Positions 36,449 to 45,400 of a DNA stretch of 64,000 nucleotides are shown in pieces. The position numbers and the translations under genes were made by a program. The notes under the pieces were generated by a model. The model made no database searches. It was given only the letters and a program-made list of their open reading frames with translations, and was not told where the DNA came from. How positions within the stretch are numbered: position 1 is the first letter of the stretch; each line of letters opens with the position of its first letter. Source of the stretch: JBDNJM01 sp041687755 (GTDB lineage: Bacteria > Planctomycetota > UBA1135 > GCA-002686595); contig JBDNJM010000191.1 in the NCBI GenBank assembly GCA_041687755.1, forward strand, positions 1 through 64,000, given 5' to 3'.

Positions 36449-37405
36449 TCAGGTCGAGGTCGCGCTGCCGTGGACATACCCGCCCAACTCGGGCGGGCGA
36501 CACGCGGGGTGGTCGGGATCGAGCCGGAGCCAGACGCCCGCCCGCAGGTCGGTGGTCTCCTGCAGCGTTCCAATCCGGGTCGCTGCGGGCACGCCGAACT
36601 CGCCGGCGCGCTCAAGGAAGCGCGCGGCAGCCGCGGCGTCGAGCGTTGCGAGCAGCTCGTGATCCTCCCCATCCGACAGGGCCGCCCGCTGCGCCACCGA
36701 TCGATCGCCGCCTGCGGCGACGAGCGCATCCTCGTGGACCGGGAGCGTGTCGAGCACGAGCGCCAGGCCGGAGGCCTGCGCGAGCCGTTCGGCGTCCAGC
36801 TGCAGGCCGTCGGAGACGTCGATCAGGGCCGTCGCGCCCAGCTCGTGCAGTGCGCGGCCGGCGCGCAGGCGCGGCTCGATGCGCAGGTGCCGGCCGGCGC
36901 GGCTGCCGCCGAGCGGACCGGTGCAGATCAGGACCTGCCCCGCGCGACCCCGATCGCGCCCCGGCGGCTGTCGTTCGCCCGGCAGGCGGCCCAGGGCGGT
37001 GGCGGTCAGTCCCGCCGGCCCGCTGCCTCCGCTGAGATCGCCCGCCACGAGTCCTGCCCCATGGCGCTCGGCGGCGTCGGAAGCCCCCTCGATGACGGCG
37101 CGGATCCAGGTCTCGTCGCGCTCGTCCTCGAAGCGACCCGCCAGGGTCACCGCCACGGGTTCGGCTGCCGTCGCGGCCAGGTCGCTGAGCGTGCGCAGCA
37201 CGACCTTCGCGCCGAACAGGGCGGGATCGACGTCATGCTCGGCGTGCACGCCGAGCACGACCTGGTCGCAGCACATCACCGGGCGGCCGCCGAGCCGGCC
37301 GAGCACGGCGGCGTCGTGCTGGCGCGAGCCCTCGAGCTGGCGCGGCGCCGGTCGCTGCGCCAGCCAGGCGTGTAGACGCAGCTCGTTCCAGCCACCCCCG
37401 CTCAA
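36449..37405 (-). CDS. thiL: thiamine-monophosphate kinase-like protein, 318 aa
   Basis: ThiL phosphorylates thiamine monophosphate to the active cofactor. The overall order of motifs is kept: HDAAVLGRLGG, CCDQVVLGVHAEHDVDP, TLSDLAATAAEP, GLVAGDLSGGSG, ALIDVSDGLQLD and LSDGEDHELLA. Several positions differ from the usual forms: GDD to QHD, STDT to CCDQ, NLSDLA to TLSDLA and GDTT to GDLS, so it may be a divergent or altered enzyme. The proposed start is TTG 37405, overlapping the previous stop as TTGA; no better in-frame start exists nearby. A thiE-like gene is two genes upstream, supporting the thiamine link. Confidence 0.75.
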   Translation of the reverse strand: MSGGGWNELRLHAWLAQRPAPRQLEGSRQHDAAVLGRLGGRPVMCCDQVVLGVHAEHDVDPALFGAKVVLRTLSDLAATAAEPVAVTLAGRFEDERDETWIRAVIEGASDAAERHGAGLVAGDLSGGSGPAGLTATALGRLPGERQPPGRDRGRAGQVLICTGPLGGSRAGRHLRIEPRLRAGRALHELGATALIDVSDGLQLDAERLAQASGLALVLDTLPVHEDALVAAGGDRSVAQRAALSDGEDHELLATLDAAAAARFLERAGEFGVPAATRIGTLQETTDLRAGVWLRLDPDHPACRPPELGGYVHGSATST

Positions 37406-37803
37406 AACACGATCACGATCGGGCCGCGCACGGAGTCCGGGGAGACCGGGCCGAGACTGCGGCTGTCGAGGCCCGGACACGCGGGATCGTCGACCGCGAT
37501 CCAGAGTTCGCCGGCGTCCAGGCGCACGAGCGCCTCGTCGGTGAGACCGGCGGGCGCGGGCTGCACGCGCCCCAGGTGCAGTTGCCCCGGAGTGCTCTCG
37601 AACAGCACGGACTGGCCGATCTCGGGCGCGCCGGCCCAGCGATCGATCATGAGTTGGGCGCCCGGAGGTACGCCGAACAGCGGCGAGCAGCCGTCCTGCG
37701 GCAGGGACTGCATGTCGAAGCGCGCGATGAGGTACAGCACGGCGGCGCCTGCGAGGGCCAGGCTGGCCCGCCGCGCCAGCCGGGCGATGCGGTTGGGGTT
37801 CAT
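37402..37803 (-). CDS. degenerate S26 signal-peptidase-like membrane protein, 133 aa
   Basis: One N-terminal membrane segment (RRASLALAGAAVLYLIARF) precedes a small exported domain. Its end, ACPGLDSRSLGPVSPDSVRG, matches the conserved GDN...DSR.FG.V....I.G box of type I signal peptidases, and GCSPLFGVPPGAQLMIDR corresponds to the region around the catalytic Ser. The catalytic Lys normally in the KRV-type strand is absent (LHLGRVQPAPAG), so peptidase activity is doubtful. It overlaps thiE (ATGA) and thiL (TTGA), an odd place for such a protein. It could be an assembly or binding relative. Confidence 0.55.
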   Translation of the reverse strand: MNPNRIARLARRASLALAGAAVLYLIARFDMQSLPQDGCSPLFGVPPGAQLMIDRWAGAPEIGQSVLFESTPGQLHLGRVQPAPAGLTDEALVRLDAGELWIAVDDPACPGLDSRSLGPVSPDSVRGPIVIVF

Positions 37804-38495
37804 GCAGGCCAGTGCTCCGCGGTCGCAGACAAGTACGCAGACAGGGCGCGCCCGGGATCTTCGGCGCCGTGCAGCCCGGAGAGCACGGCCAGTCCGCGCG
37901 CGCCGGCCGCCGCTGCCCCGGCGGCGTCCGTTGGCTGCACCCCGCCGAGCGCCCAACAGGGCAGCTGCCGCGCGGCGACCTCGCGGGCGAGACCGGCGTG
38001 CCCTAGTGCACCGCTTTTCTGGGCCACCGATCCCTGGGCCACTGATCCCTGGGCCACTGCGGCGTGCGGTTTGTCCACCGGGTGGAGCGGCGAGAGGAAG
38101 GCGTAGTCGGCTCCGGCCAACCGCTCGGGCGCGTCCCCGGCGTGGCTGGAGAAACCGACGGCGACGTGCGCGGGCAGCAGACCGCGGGCCTCGCCGGGCG
38201 TCAGGGAGCGCCAGCCCAGGTGCACGGCCTCGGCGCCTGCCGCCGCGCCCAGATGAACGCGATCGTGCAGGCACAGCCAGGCGGCGGGGAAGCGTTCGCG
38301 CAACTCCTGCGCCAGATCCAGCAGCGGTCCATCGTCGAGCGACGGCTCGCGCAGCACGAGGCCCTGCAGGCCGCCCTCGAGCAGTCGAAAGAGCTTTGGA
38401 CCCAGCTGGGTGCTCTCAGCGCGGGTCGCGGCGCGTCCTGGGCTCAGGGCCACCAGTGCAGGCGGCAGCGCGCGGGCTGTGCTTGCGGGCGTCAC
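37800..38495 (-). CDS. thiE: thiamine phosphate synthase-like protein, 231 aa
   Basis: This is a TIM-barrel protein of the ThiE/TenI group, which couples the hydroxymethylpyrimidine and thiazole moieties or acts as thiazole tautomerase. Recognisable strands are LVLREPSLDDGPLLDL, HDRVHLGAAAGAEAVHLG, VGFSSHAGDAPERLAGADYA, FLSPLHPVDKPHA and WALGGVQPTDAAGAAAAGA. After the phosphate-binding LSPLHPVDKP a tandem SVAQG repeat is inserted, from a 15-bp minisatellite. GTG 38495 overlaps the preceding stop (GTGA). True ThiE and TenI are hard to separate by eye; with thiL nearby a thiamine role is likely. Confidence 0.75.
   Translation of the reverse strand: MTPASTARALPPALVALSPGRAATRAESTQLGPKLFRLLEGGLQGLVLREPSLDDGPLLDLAQELRERFPAAWLCLHDRVHLGAAAGAEAVHLGWRSLTPGEARGLLPAHVAVGFSSHAGDAPERLAGADYAFLSPLHPVDKPHAAVAQGSVAQGSVAQKSGALGHAGLAREVAARQLPCWALGGVQPTDAAGAAAAGARGLAVLSGLHGAEDPGRALSAYLSATAEHWPA
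38019..38063 (-). repeat. 15-bp tandem repeat within thiE, three copies
   Basis: The unit CTGGGCCAC[C/T]GATCC occurs at 38019-38033 and 38034-38048, with a diverged third copy at 38049-38063. It is in frame and encodes SVAQG. Confidence 0.9.
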
Positions 38496-40615
38496 GCCTC
38501 GGGGTCGATGCTCCCGACCAGTTCGACGACGTAGCCCAGGTCCCGCAGGAGCGCGCGCATGCGGCGCGCGGTGTTGCGTCGCGAGAGCTGCAGGCGCTGG
38601 GGCCCAAGCTCTCGTTCGATGTGCCCGCGGACGCCCGGATCCTGGCGCAGGCGGTTCAACACCGCGTTGTTCTCGCAGGCGAGCACCAGCTCGCCGTCGA
38701 GCTCCATGCGACCCAGCTCGAGGGCCCAGTCGCGAATCGAGACCAGCACGTTCTGGGGCACGGGGGTGCGCGAGTGGTGCTCAAGCGTCGCGAGGATCCG
38801 ATCGAGTCGCAGGCCCTCGATCAGCGCGCGCCGCACGGTCGCCTTCTCAATGCGGAAGTGCACGGTCTCGCCGAAGCGCTCGCGCCGGCCGAAGCGGTCC
38901 AGGTCGTGAATCAGCTCGGCGTCGTCGCCGCTCTTGAATAAGACGACCTCGAAGTCCGGAGTCACGACGAGGTTGCCGACGCGCGGCCCGGCAGGTTCGG
39001 CGTCGTCCTCTCGCAGGCCCAGCAGGCGCGCGCCGTGCTGGGTCAGCCGCGCGGCGACGGGGCGCCCGTTGAGGTCGTAGCCGAGATCGATGACCCCCGC
39101 GAGGTACAGGCGCTGGCGCGCCCAGCGCACCAGGCTCCAGGCCATGCGTTGGGCGTCTTCGATAGGGCTGTAGCGACCCGTGTGCACGCGCTCGGCGAAG
39201 ACCTCCTCCACGCCCAGCTCTTCTAGGCTGGCGAGGTACTGGTTGCGCGCCAGGAAAGGGAGGTACATGAGGTCGTACCAGGTGTCCGGCTCGACGCGCT
39301 TCGCCATGCGCAGGAAAAGTCGGCGCAGGCGCTGCTGGTGGAACGGCTCCGTGCCCTCGATGCGCTCTTCGACGGTGAACTCGACAAGGTCTTCGAGCTT
39401 CTCCTGGAGCGGCGCCGAGGCCCAGGTGCGGCCCGTGCTGGTGACGCCCAGAGTGCGCTCGCCGGTGCCCTCGACCAGGCCGCGGCTCTTGCAGTACTGG
39501 TAGATGAACTGCAGCACCTCTTCACGGCTGAGCTCACGCCCCGGGTTGGGAATCAAGTGGGCCAGGATCTTCTTCTCGGTGGTCTTGAAGATCTCGCCCT
39601 TCACCGTGTAGCGCACGTCGTGTTCGCTCAAGAAAGCGAGGAAACGCGCGATGTTCGTGAACACGTCGATGCCGAGCGAGAGCTCCTCGTGCGGCCGGTC
39701 CGGGTCGCCGGGAACCGCGACGCGCCGCAGCCAGGCGAGCGCCACCTCGGTGAAGATCACCAGCGTGTCGTCGTGGTGCTGGATCCCGTACGGCGTCAGG
39801 TCGAGGTCGCGGACGGTCCCGACCAGCGATTGCTCGAGGATCATCGCCCAGCGGCGCCCGTTCCAGTGCTCGAGGCTGAGGTCAAGGGCCTTGAACAGGC
39901 GCAGGGGAAGAATGCCTCCGAACTCGAGGATGGCCTTCTCGACCAGCTCGCGCACACCGTCGGGGAGGCGCTCGACGCGCGCGACTGCGGCCGTATCGGC
40001 CGAGTACATCTTGTACATCTCCCGCAGGCGACCGGGCGACGTGCGTCGCGCCCGCTCGAGGTCGGAGTAAATGGCCTCCAGGTGACCGCGCAGGGTCAAC
40101 GCGGAGAACAGGCCGTGCTCCTTCGAGCCGCGGGTGGCGGCGAGGGCTGCGGCGACCCGCGGCGGCAGCGCGAGCGTGCGCGCTCCGAGGGTGTCGAAGC
40201 GGTTGCCCTGGGCCTGGGCGACGAGCGCGCGGCGCTGCAGCAGGTGCACGGCGGCCTCGATGTCGTACTCGGTGAAGCTCGAGAGCGCCTTCTTGGCCGT
40301 CAAGTCGGACCAGGACAGCTCGAACCCTCGCGCGGCGTAGAGCGAGTCGAGCACGGCGCCGACGCGCGGGTCGAACTCGGAAACGCGGCGCTCCAGGCGG
40401 TTGGGGTCGGTGATCGCCTCGAGCAGCAGCTCGCGCGCGGGACCCTCGGCGAGCTCGGGCTGTTCGGGCGCCCAAAAGCGCACCAGCTCCGCGAGGTCGG
40501 CGCCTCGTCGCGCCGCCAGAAGTCCTGCCAGGGAACTGCTGGCGCTCTGGGCGCCGCGGGTCGACCCCGCTGCTCCCTTGCGTTCTCCGGCACCTTGCTG
40601 CGAATCCTTTCTCAT
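38492..40615 (-). CDS. XPB-partner protein with helicase-associated domain, 707 aa
   Basis: This is a large helical protein with winged-helix-like segments that always lies next to bacterial XPB-type helicases as a helicase-associated partner. No Walker motifs are seen, so it is not itself the motor. Features include LSWSDLTAKKALSSFTEYDI, a central RYTVKGEIFKTTEKKILAHL block, and the C-terminal NLVVTPDFEVVLFKSGDD domain, which resembles the XPB/Ssl2 N-terminal or helicase-associated domain. The start is set at ATG 40615, ten bases after the xpb stop, since the upstream extension is shadow sequence. A comparable arrangement is XPB with its Bax1 nuclease partner in archaea, but no nuclease motif is evident here. 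Confidence 0.75.
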   Translation of the reverse strand: MRKDSQQGAGERKGAAGSTRGAQSASSSLAGLLAARRGADLAELVRFWAPEQPELAEGPARELLLEAITDPNRLERRVSEFDPRVGAVLDSLYAARGFELSWSDLTAKKALSSFTEYDIEAAVHLLQRRALVAQAQGNRFDTLGARTLALPPRVAAALAATRGSKEHGLFSALTLRGHLEAIYSDLERARRTSPGRLREMYKMYSADTAAVARVERLPDGVRELVEKAILEFGGILPLRLFKALDLSLEHWNGRRWAMILEQSLVGTVRDLDLTPYGIQHHDDTLVIFTEVALAWLRRVAVPGDPDRPHEELSLGIDVFTNIARFLAFLSEHDVRYTVKGEIFKTTEKKILAHLIPNPGRELSREEVLQFIYQYCKSRGLVEGTGERTLGVTSTGRTWASAPLQEKLEDLVEFTVEERIEGTEPFHQQRLRRLFLRMAKRVEPDTWYDLMYLPFLARNQYLASLEELGVEEVFAERVHTGRYSPIEDAQRMAWSLVRWARQRLYLAGVIDLGYDLNGRPVAARLTQHGARLLGLREDDAEPAGPRVGNLVVTPDFEVVLFKSGDDAELIHDLDRFGRRERFGETVHFRIEKATVRRALIEGLRLDRILATLEHHSRTPVPQNVLVSIRDWALELGRMELDGELVLACENNAVLNRLRQDPGVRGHIERELGPQRLQLSRRNTARRMRALLRDLGYVVELVGSIDPEA

Positions 40616-40625
40616 ATCTGGGGCC

Positions 40626-42416
40626 TCAAGCTTGCGCCTCTGCTGCGCGCGGCTCGATCTCGTCGCCCAACGATTGGGAGGCGACGATTTCGTAGGAGTA
40701 GCCCTGCTCCGTGAGGAACAGCTGCCGCTTCTGTGCGAATTCCTGGTCGCGCGAGCCCGCGCTGACCACCGAGTAAAACGCGGCCGTGGAGCCATCGGAC
40801 TTGGGCCGCAGGATGCGTCCGAGGCGCTGGGCCTCCTCCTGCCTCGAGCCGAACGTGCCCGAGACCTGGATCGCGACGTTGGCGTCGGGCAGGTCGATCG
40901 CGAAGTTGCCGACCTTGCTGACGATCAGCACCCGCTCAACTCCTTGGCGGAAGGCGTCATAGAGCTCCTGGCGCTCGCTGTTGGGCGTCTTGCCCGTGAT
41001 CAGCGGCGCGCCCAGGGCGGCCTGCAGCGCGCGCAGCTGGTTGATGTATTGGCCGATGACGAGGATGCGTCCGTCCGCGTGGCGCTCGATCAACTGCTGC
41101 ACGACGTCAAGCTTCGCGGGGTTCTCTGAGGCCAGCCGAAACTTGGAGCGCGGCGCGGCGGCCTCGTAGGCGCACCGCTCGGCTTCGTCGAGCGGTACGC
41201 GCACTTCGATGCAGGTGGCCGAGGCAATGTAGCCCTGGCCCTCGAGCACCTTCCAGGGCAGCTCGTAGCGCTTCGGGCCGATCAGGCAAAAGACCTCGTC
41301 CTCCTTTCCGTCCTCGCGCACCAGCGTCGCCGTCAGCCCGAGGCGCCGGCGGGCCTGGAGCTCGGCGGTGACCCGGAAGATCGGCGCGGGCAGCAGGTGC
41401 ACCTCGTCGTAGATGACGAGACCCCAGTTCTGCTCGCGGAACAACCGAAAGTGCTCGAACTCTCCGGTCTTGCTGCGCCGCCAGGTCAGCATCTGGTAGG
41501 TCGTGATGGTGACCGGCGCGACGGTCTTCGAGTCGCTCGTGTACTCGGCGACCTCATCAGACGTGAGCGTCGTCTTGTCGAGGATCTCGGTTGCCCACTG
41601 CCGCACCGCGATGGTGTTGGTAGTCAGGATCAGGGTCTTGGTGCCGACGAGATTCATCGCGGCGAGAGCGACGACCGTCTTGCCGGCTCCGCAGGGCAGG
41701 ACGACGACTCCGCTACCGCCAGCCACGCTGCCCTCGGCGTAGAAGGCCGCGGCGGCGTCGCGCTGGTAGCTGCGCAGGCGGAAGCCCCCGGGCTCGTCGC
41801 CCTCGTCGAGCGGGATCGGGTAGGGGTCGCCGTCAACGTAACCACCGCGATCTTCGACGGGGTAGCCAACCTTGATCAGGGCCTGCTTGAGCAGGCCGCG
41901 GGAGAGGTCCCCGAGCGTGACCTGGCCATCCGCGTCGATCTCGACAAGCTCCGCCACGGAGCCGTGACCGAGGACGCGGCCGAGCGCTTCAGGGTCGTCG
42001 GAGCACAGCTCGAAGCGAGCCCCCAAGCGCTCGATGCGCAGCAGCCCGTAACGCTCGAACCAGCTGGTCAGCTCCTTCACGATGCTCTCCGGCACCGGCA
42101 CGCAGGCCAGCTCGTGCATCTTGAGGATTACGTCCTCAGGCGTCCAACCGAGCGCCGCGGCGTTCCATGCGGCCACCGGCGTCAACCGGTAGCTGTGCAG
42201 ATAGTCCGGGCTCTTCTCAAGTTCGGCAAACGTGGCGAGGGCGTCGCGCGCCTCCGCAAAGCGCGGGTGCTCTTCGGTGAGCGGGCGCCCGTCTCCGTCC
42301 TTCATCGGGCGGCCCTGGTCGTCGACCAGGGCACGAACGGTGTGCAGCAGCAGGCTGCGATCGGACTGCACGATCAACGGATTGTCGGGCAGCGGAACGG
42401 GCGGGGACGCGCTCAC
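40626..42416 (-). CDS. XPB/Ssl2-type DNA repair helicase, 596 aa
   Basis: This is a superfamily 2 helicase of the XPB family. The order is an N-terminal damage-recognition-like region (residues 15-200), RSYQRDAAAAFYAEGS, Walker A PCGAGKTVVAL (241-251), motif Ia ILTTNTIAVRQW, the DEVH box at 337-340, motif III GLTATLVREDG with the RED element typical of XPB, and then the second helicase lobe with VSGTFGSRQEEAQRLGRILR. These are XPB hallmarks that separate it from other SF2 helicases. It begins at GTG 42416, overlapping the uvrA stop (GTGA), and is followed by its partner gene. It is likely to remodel DNA at damage sites. Confidence 0.9.
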   Translation of the reverse strand: MSASPPVPLPDNPLIVQSDRSLLLHTVRALVDDQGRPMKDGDGRPLTEEHPRFAEARDALATFAELEKSPDYLHSYRLTPVAAWNAAALGWTPEDVILKMHELACVPVPESIVKELTSWFERYGLLRIERLGARFELCSDDPEALGRVLGHGSVAELVEIDADGQVTLGDLSRGLLKQALIKVGYPVEDRGGYVDGDPYPIPLDEGDEPGGFRLRSYQRDAAAAFYAEGSVAGGSGVVVLPCGAGKTVVALAAMNLVGTKTLILTTNTIAVRQWATEILDKTTLTSDEVAEYTSDSKTVAPVTITTYQMLTWRRSKTGEFEHFRLFREQNWGLVIYDEVHLLPAPIFRVTAELQARRRLGLTATLVREDGKEDEVFCLIGPKRYELPWKVLEGQGYIASATCIEVRVPLDEAERCAYEAAAPRSKFRLASENPAKLDVVQQLIERHADGRILVIGQYINQLRALQAALGAPLITGKTPNSERQELYDAFRQGVERVLIVSKVGNFAIDLPDANVAIQVSGTFGSRQEEAQRLGRILRPKSDGSTAAFYSVVSAGSRDQEFAQKRQLFLTEQGYSYEIVASQSLGDEIEPRAAEAQA

Positions 42417-45400
42417 TTCGAGACCTGCTTCTCGCTGGCTTTCTTCTTGGCGCCGCCGGAGCGGTTGCCGCGGGGCAGGCCCTGGGGCTCGAGCTCTTGA
42501 GCGAGGTAACGGCCGGTGGGCGACTCCGGGTTCGCGGAGAGCTGCTCGGGCGTGCCCTCGGCGACCAGGCGGCCGCCGGCGGCTCCACCGCCCGGTCCGA
42601 GCTCCACCAGGCGATCGCAGGCGGCGAGCACCGATGTGTGGTGTTCGATCACGACGACGGCATCGCCGCGGTCGGCGAGCTTCTGCAGCACCCTCACCAG
42701 CGGCACGAGGTCGCTCTGGTGCAGGCCCGTCGAGGGCTCGTCCAGCACGAGCACGCTGGGCTCGGTGCCCTCAGCGCGCAGCAGCTCGGTGGCGAGCTTG
42801 ACCCGCTGGGCCTCACCGCCAGAAAGCGTCGTGGAGCTCTGTCCCAGAGAAAGGTAGCCCAGTCCGACGTTCTCGAGCACTCGCAGGATGCGCTCGATGT
42901 CGCCGAGCTCGCCAAACAGCTCGAGGGCGTCGGAAACGGGCATTTCGAGCACGTCCGCCATGGACTTGGATCGGTAGCGGACGGCCAGGACGTCGGGGCG
43001 ATAGCGCCGTCCATCGCACTCCTCGCACTGCAGCCATAGGTCCGCGAGGAACTGCATCTCGACGGCGACGGCGCCGCGCCCCTCGCAGGCCGGGCAGCGT
43101 CCGCGCGTCGAGTTGAACGAGAAGCTCGCCGGCGTCATGCCGCGCACGCGCGCCTCGGGCAGGCGGCTGAACAACTCGCGCAGGGGATCCATCAGGCCCA
43201 CGGCCGTCGCGGGGACGCTGGAGGGCGTGCGACCGATCGGGCTCGCATCGACAAGCACCACGCGTCGCCCGCGGCCCTCGACGCCGATCGCCTTTGCAAA
43301 GCGTCCGTTGGGGCGCTCGTTGCGCAGGGCGGCCACGAAGGCGTCGAGCACGAGCGTGCTCTTGCCCGAGCCGGAAGGCCCACAGACGCCGAGCACTTCG
43401 CCTTGGCGCACCGTCAGGTCCACGTTCTTCAGGTTGCGGATCTTGGCGCCCCGGACGCCCATAGGCTCGCCAGCGATGACGGCGTGACCGCGTCGTTCGA
43501 GCCGCAGCTCGCCACGCAGCGCGCGTCCGGTGAGCGAATCGCCGGCCGCGACCTCGGCCGGCGTGCCCTCGGCCACGACCTCGCCGCCGAGTCGACCGGC
43601 TCCGGGGCCCATGTCGACCAGGTGGTCTGCGCAGCGCATGAGCTCTTCGTCGTGCTCGACGCAAATCACGGTGTTGCCGAGATCTCGCAGCTCCAGCAGT
43701 GCACCGGCCAGGCGCTCGATGTCGCTGGGGTGCAGGCCGACGGTCGGCTCGTCCAGCACGTAGCACACGCCGGTCAGGCGCGATCCAAGCGAAGCCGCCA
43801 GGCGCACCCGGCGGGCTTCACCGCCGGACAGCGTAGACATGGCGCGCGAGAGCGCGATGTAGCCCAGGCCGACGCGCTCCAGCATCCCGAGGCGCGAACT
43901 CAGTTCGCCGAGCACCGGGGCCAGGGCCACCTTCTTCGTCGCGGGGAGCCGCAGCTTGTCGACCCACTCGAGGGCGCCAGAAATGTCGAGTTCGAGCAGC
44001 TCCGGCAGGCGCTTGCGGCCGAGGGTGACCGAACGCGGCGCGGCGGCGAGGCGCTCGCCCTTGCAGGTGCGGCACGTGCGCCGCTCCATCGTCTTCTCGA
44101 GGATCGAGCGCCACTCGGGGTCTTCGGAGCGCTCGTGCCAGGAGTCCACGGCGCCGCACAGGCCCTTCCACTCGGCGGTGAAGTTCTCCTCGATGGAGTA
44201 GTTCTCGCCTTCCTTATTGATCTCGACGCGATAGCTCGCGCGGCCGCCCTCGCCATACAGCAGCAGGGCCTGCTGCTTCTCGGAGAACTCTCCGAAGTTC
44301 TTGTTCAGGTCGATGCGGTGCGAGGTGCCCACCGTGCGCAGCAGGTGCTCGTAGTAGCCCTTGCCCTTGGTGAGGTAGCGCCCCACCTTGCCGGAGATCG
44401 CCGTGCGCTCGCCGGGCTTCGAAGCCACGAGCGGCGCGTTGTGATCGTCCAGGAGTAGCTCCGCGTCGCACTGCCAGCCCACGCCGAGGCCGTCGCAGGA
44501 CGAGCAGGCGCCGACGTGCGTGTTGAACGAGAAGTGGCGCGGTTCGAGGTCGCCTTCGATCTCGAAGCCACAGGCCGGGCAGACCGCGTGGGTCGAGTAC
44601 TCGATCCGCTCGCCGTCCTTGACCAGGATCGAGACGCGTCCGCCGGAGATGTTCGCGGCTTGTTCGATCGCTTCAGCGAGGCGCGAGCGGGCCTCCTCCT
44701 TGAAGGACGTTCGGTCGACGACGAGGTCGAGCACGGAGTCGGCCTCGATGTCCACGTCGGCGGCGGAGGCCTCCAGACGAATTTCCGCGCCGTCCACCAG
44801 GGCGCGCGCAAAGCCTCCCTGGCCCCAGGCGACGCGGCGCTCGATGAACAGCGTCATCGCGTCCTGGGCCGGGCCAGGGCCGGAGCCCGCGATCGGGCTC
44901 AGGACGTAGCCGCGCTCGCCGGCGCAGGTCTTCAGGACCTCGCGCGCGATCATGCTGGGCGACGTGCGCTCGAGCTTGGTGTCGTGCAACGGGCAGCGCG
45001 CCTGCCCGGCGCGGGCCCACAGCACGCGCAGGTGGTCGAAGACCTCGGTGGTGGTGGCCACGGTCGAGCGCGGGTGCCCGACCGAGGTGCGCGCCTCGAC
45101 CGAGACCGACGGCCCCAGGCCCTCGATGCGGTCGACGGGCGCGCGGTCGCGGGCGGCCAGGAACTGACGGGCGTAGGTCGAGAGAGACTCGACGAAGCGC
45201 TGCCGGCCGGTGGCGAAGATCGTGTCTAGCGCGAGGCTCGACTTACCCGACCCTGAAGGGCCGGTGATGACGGTCAGCGAGTCGCGCGGGATATCGATGC
45301 TGATGTTCTTCAGCGTGTTGGTGCGCGCCCCCACGACCCGAATGCAGTCGAGCGGCTCGACATGGATGCCCAAGGAGTCCGCGGGCGTCACGCTCATCTC

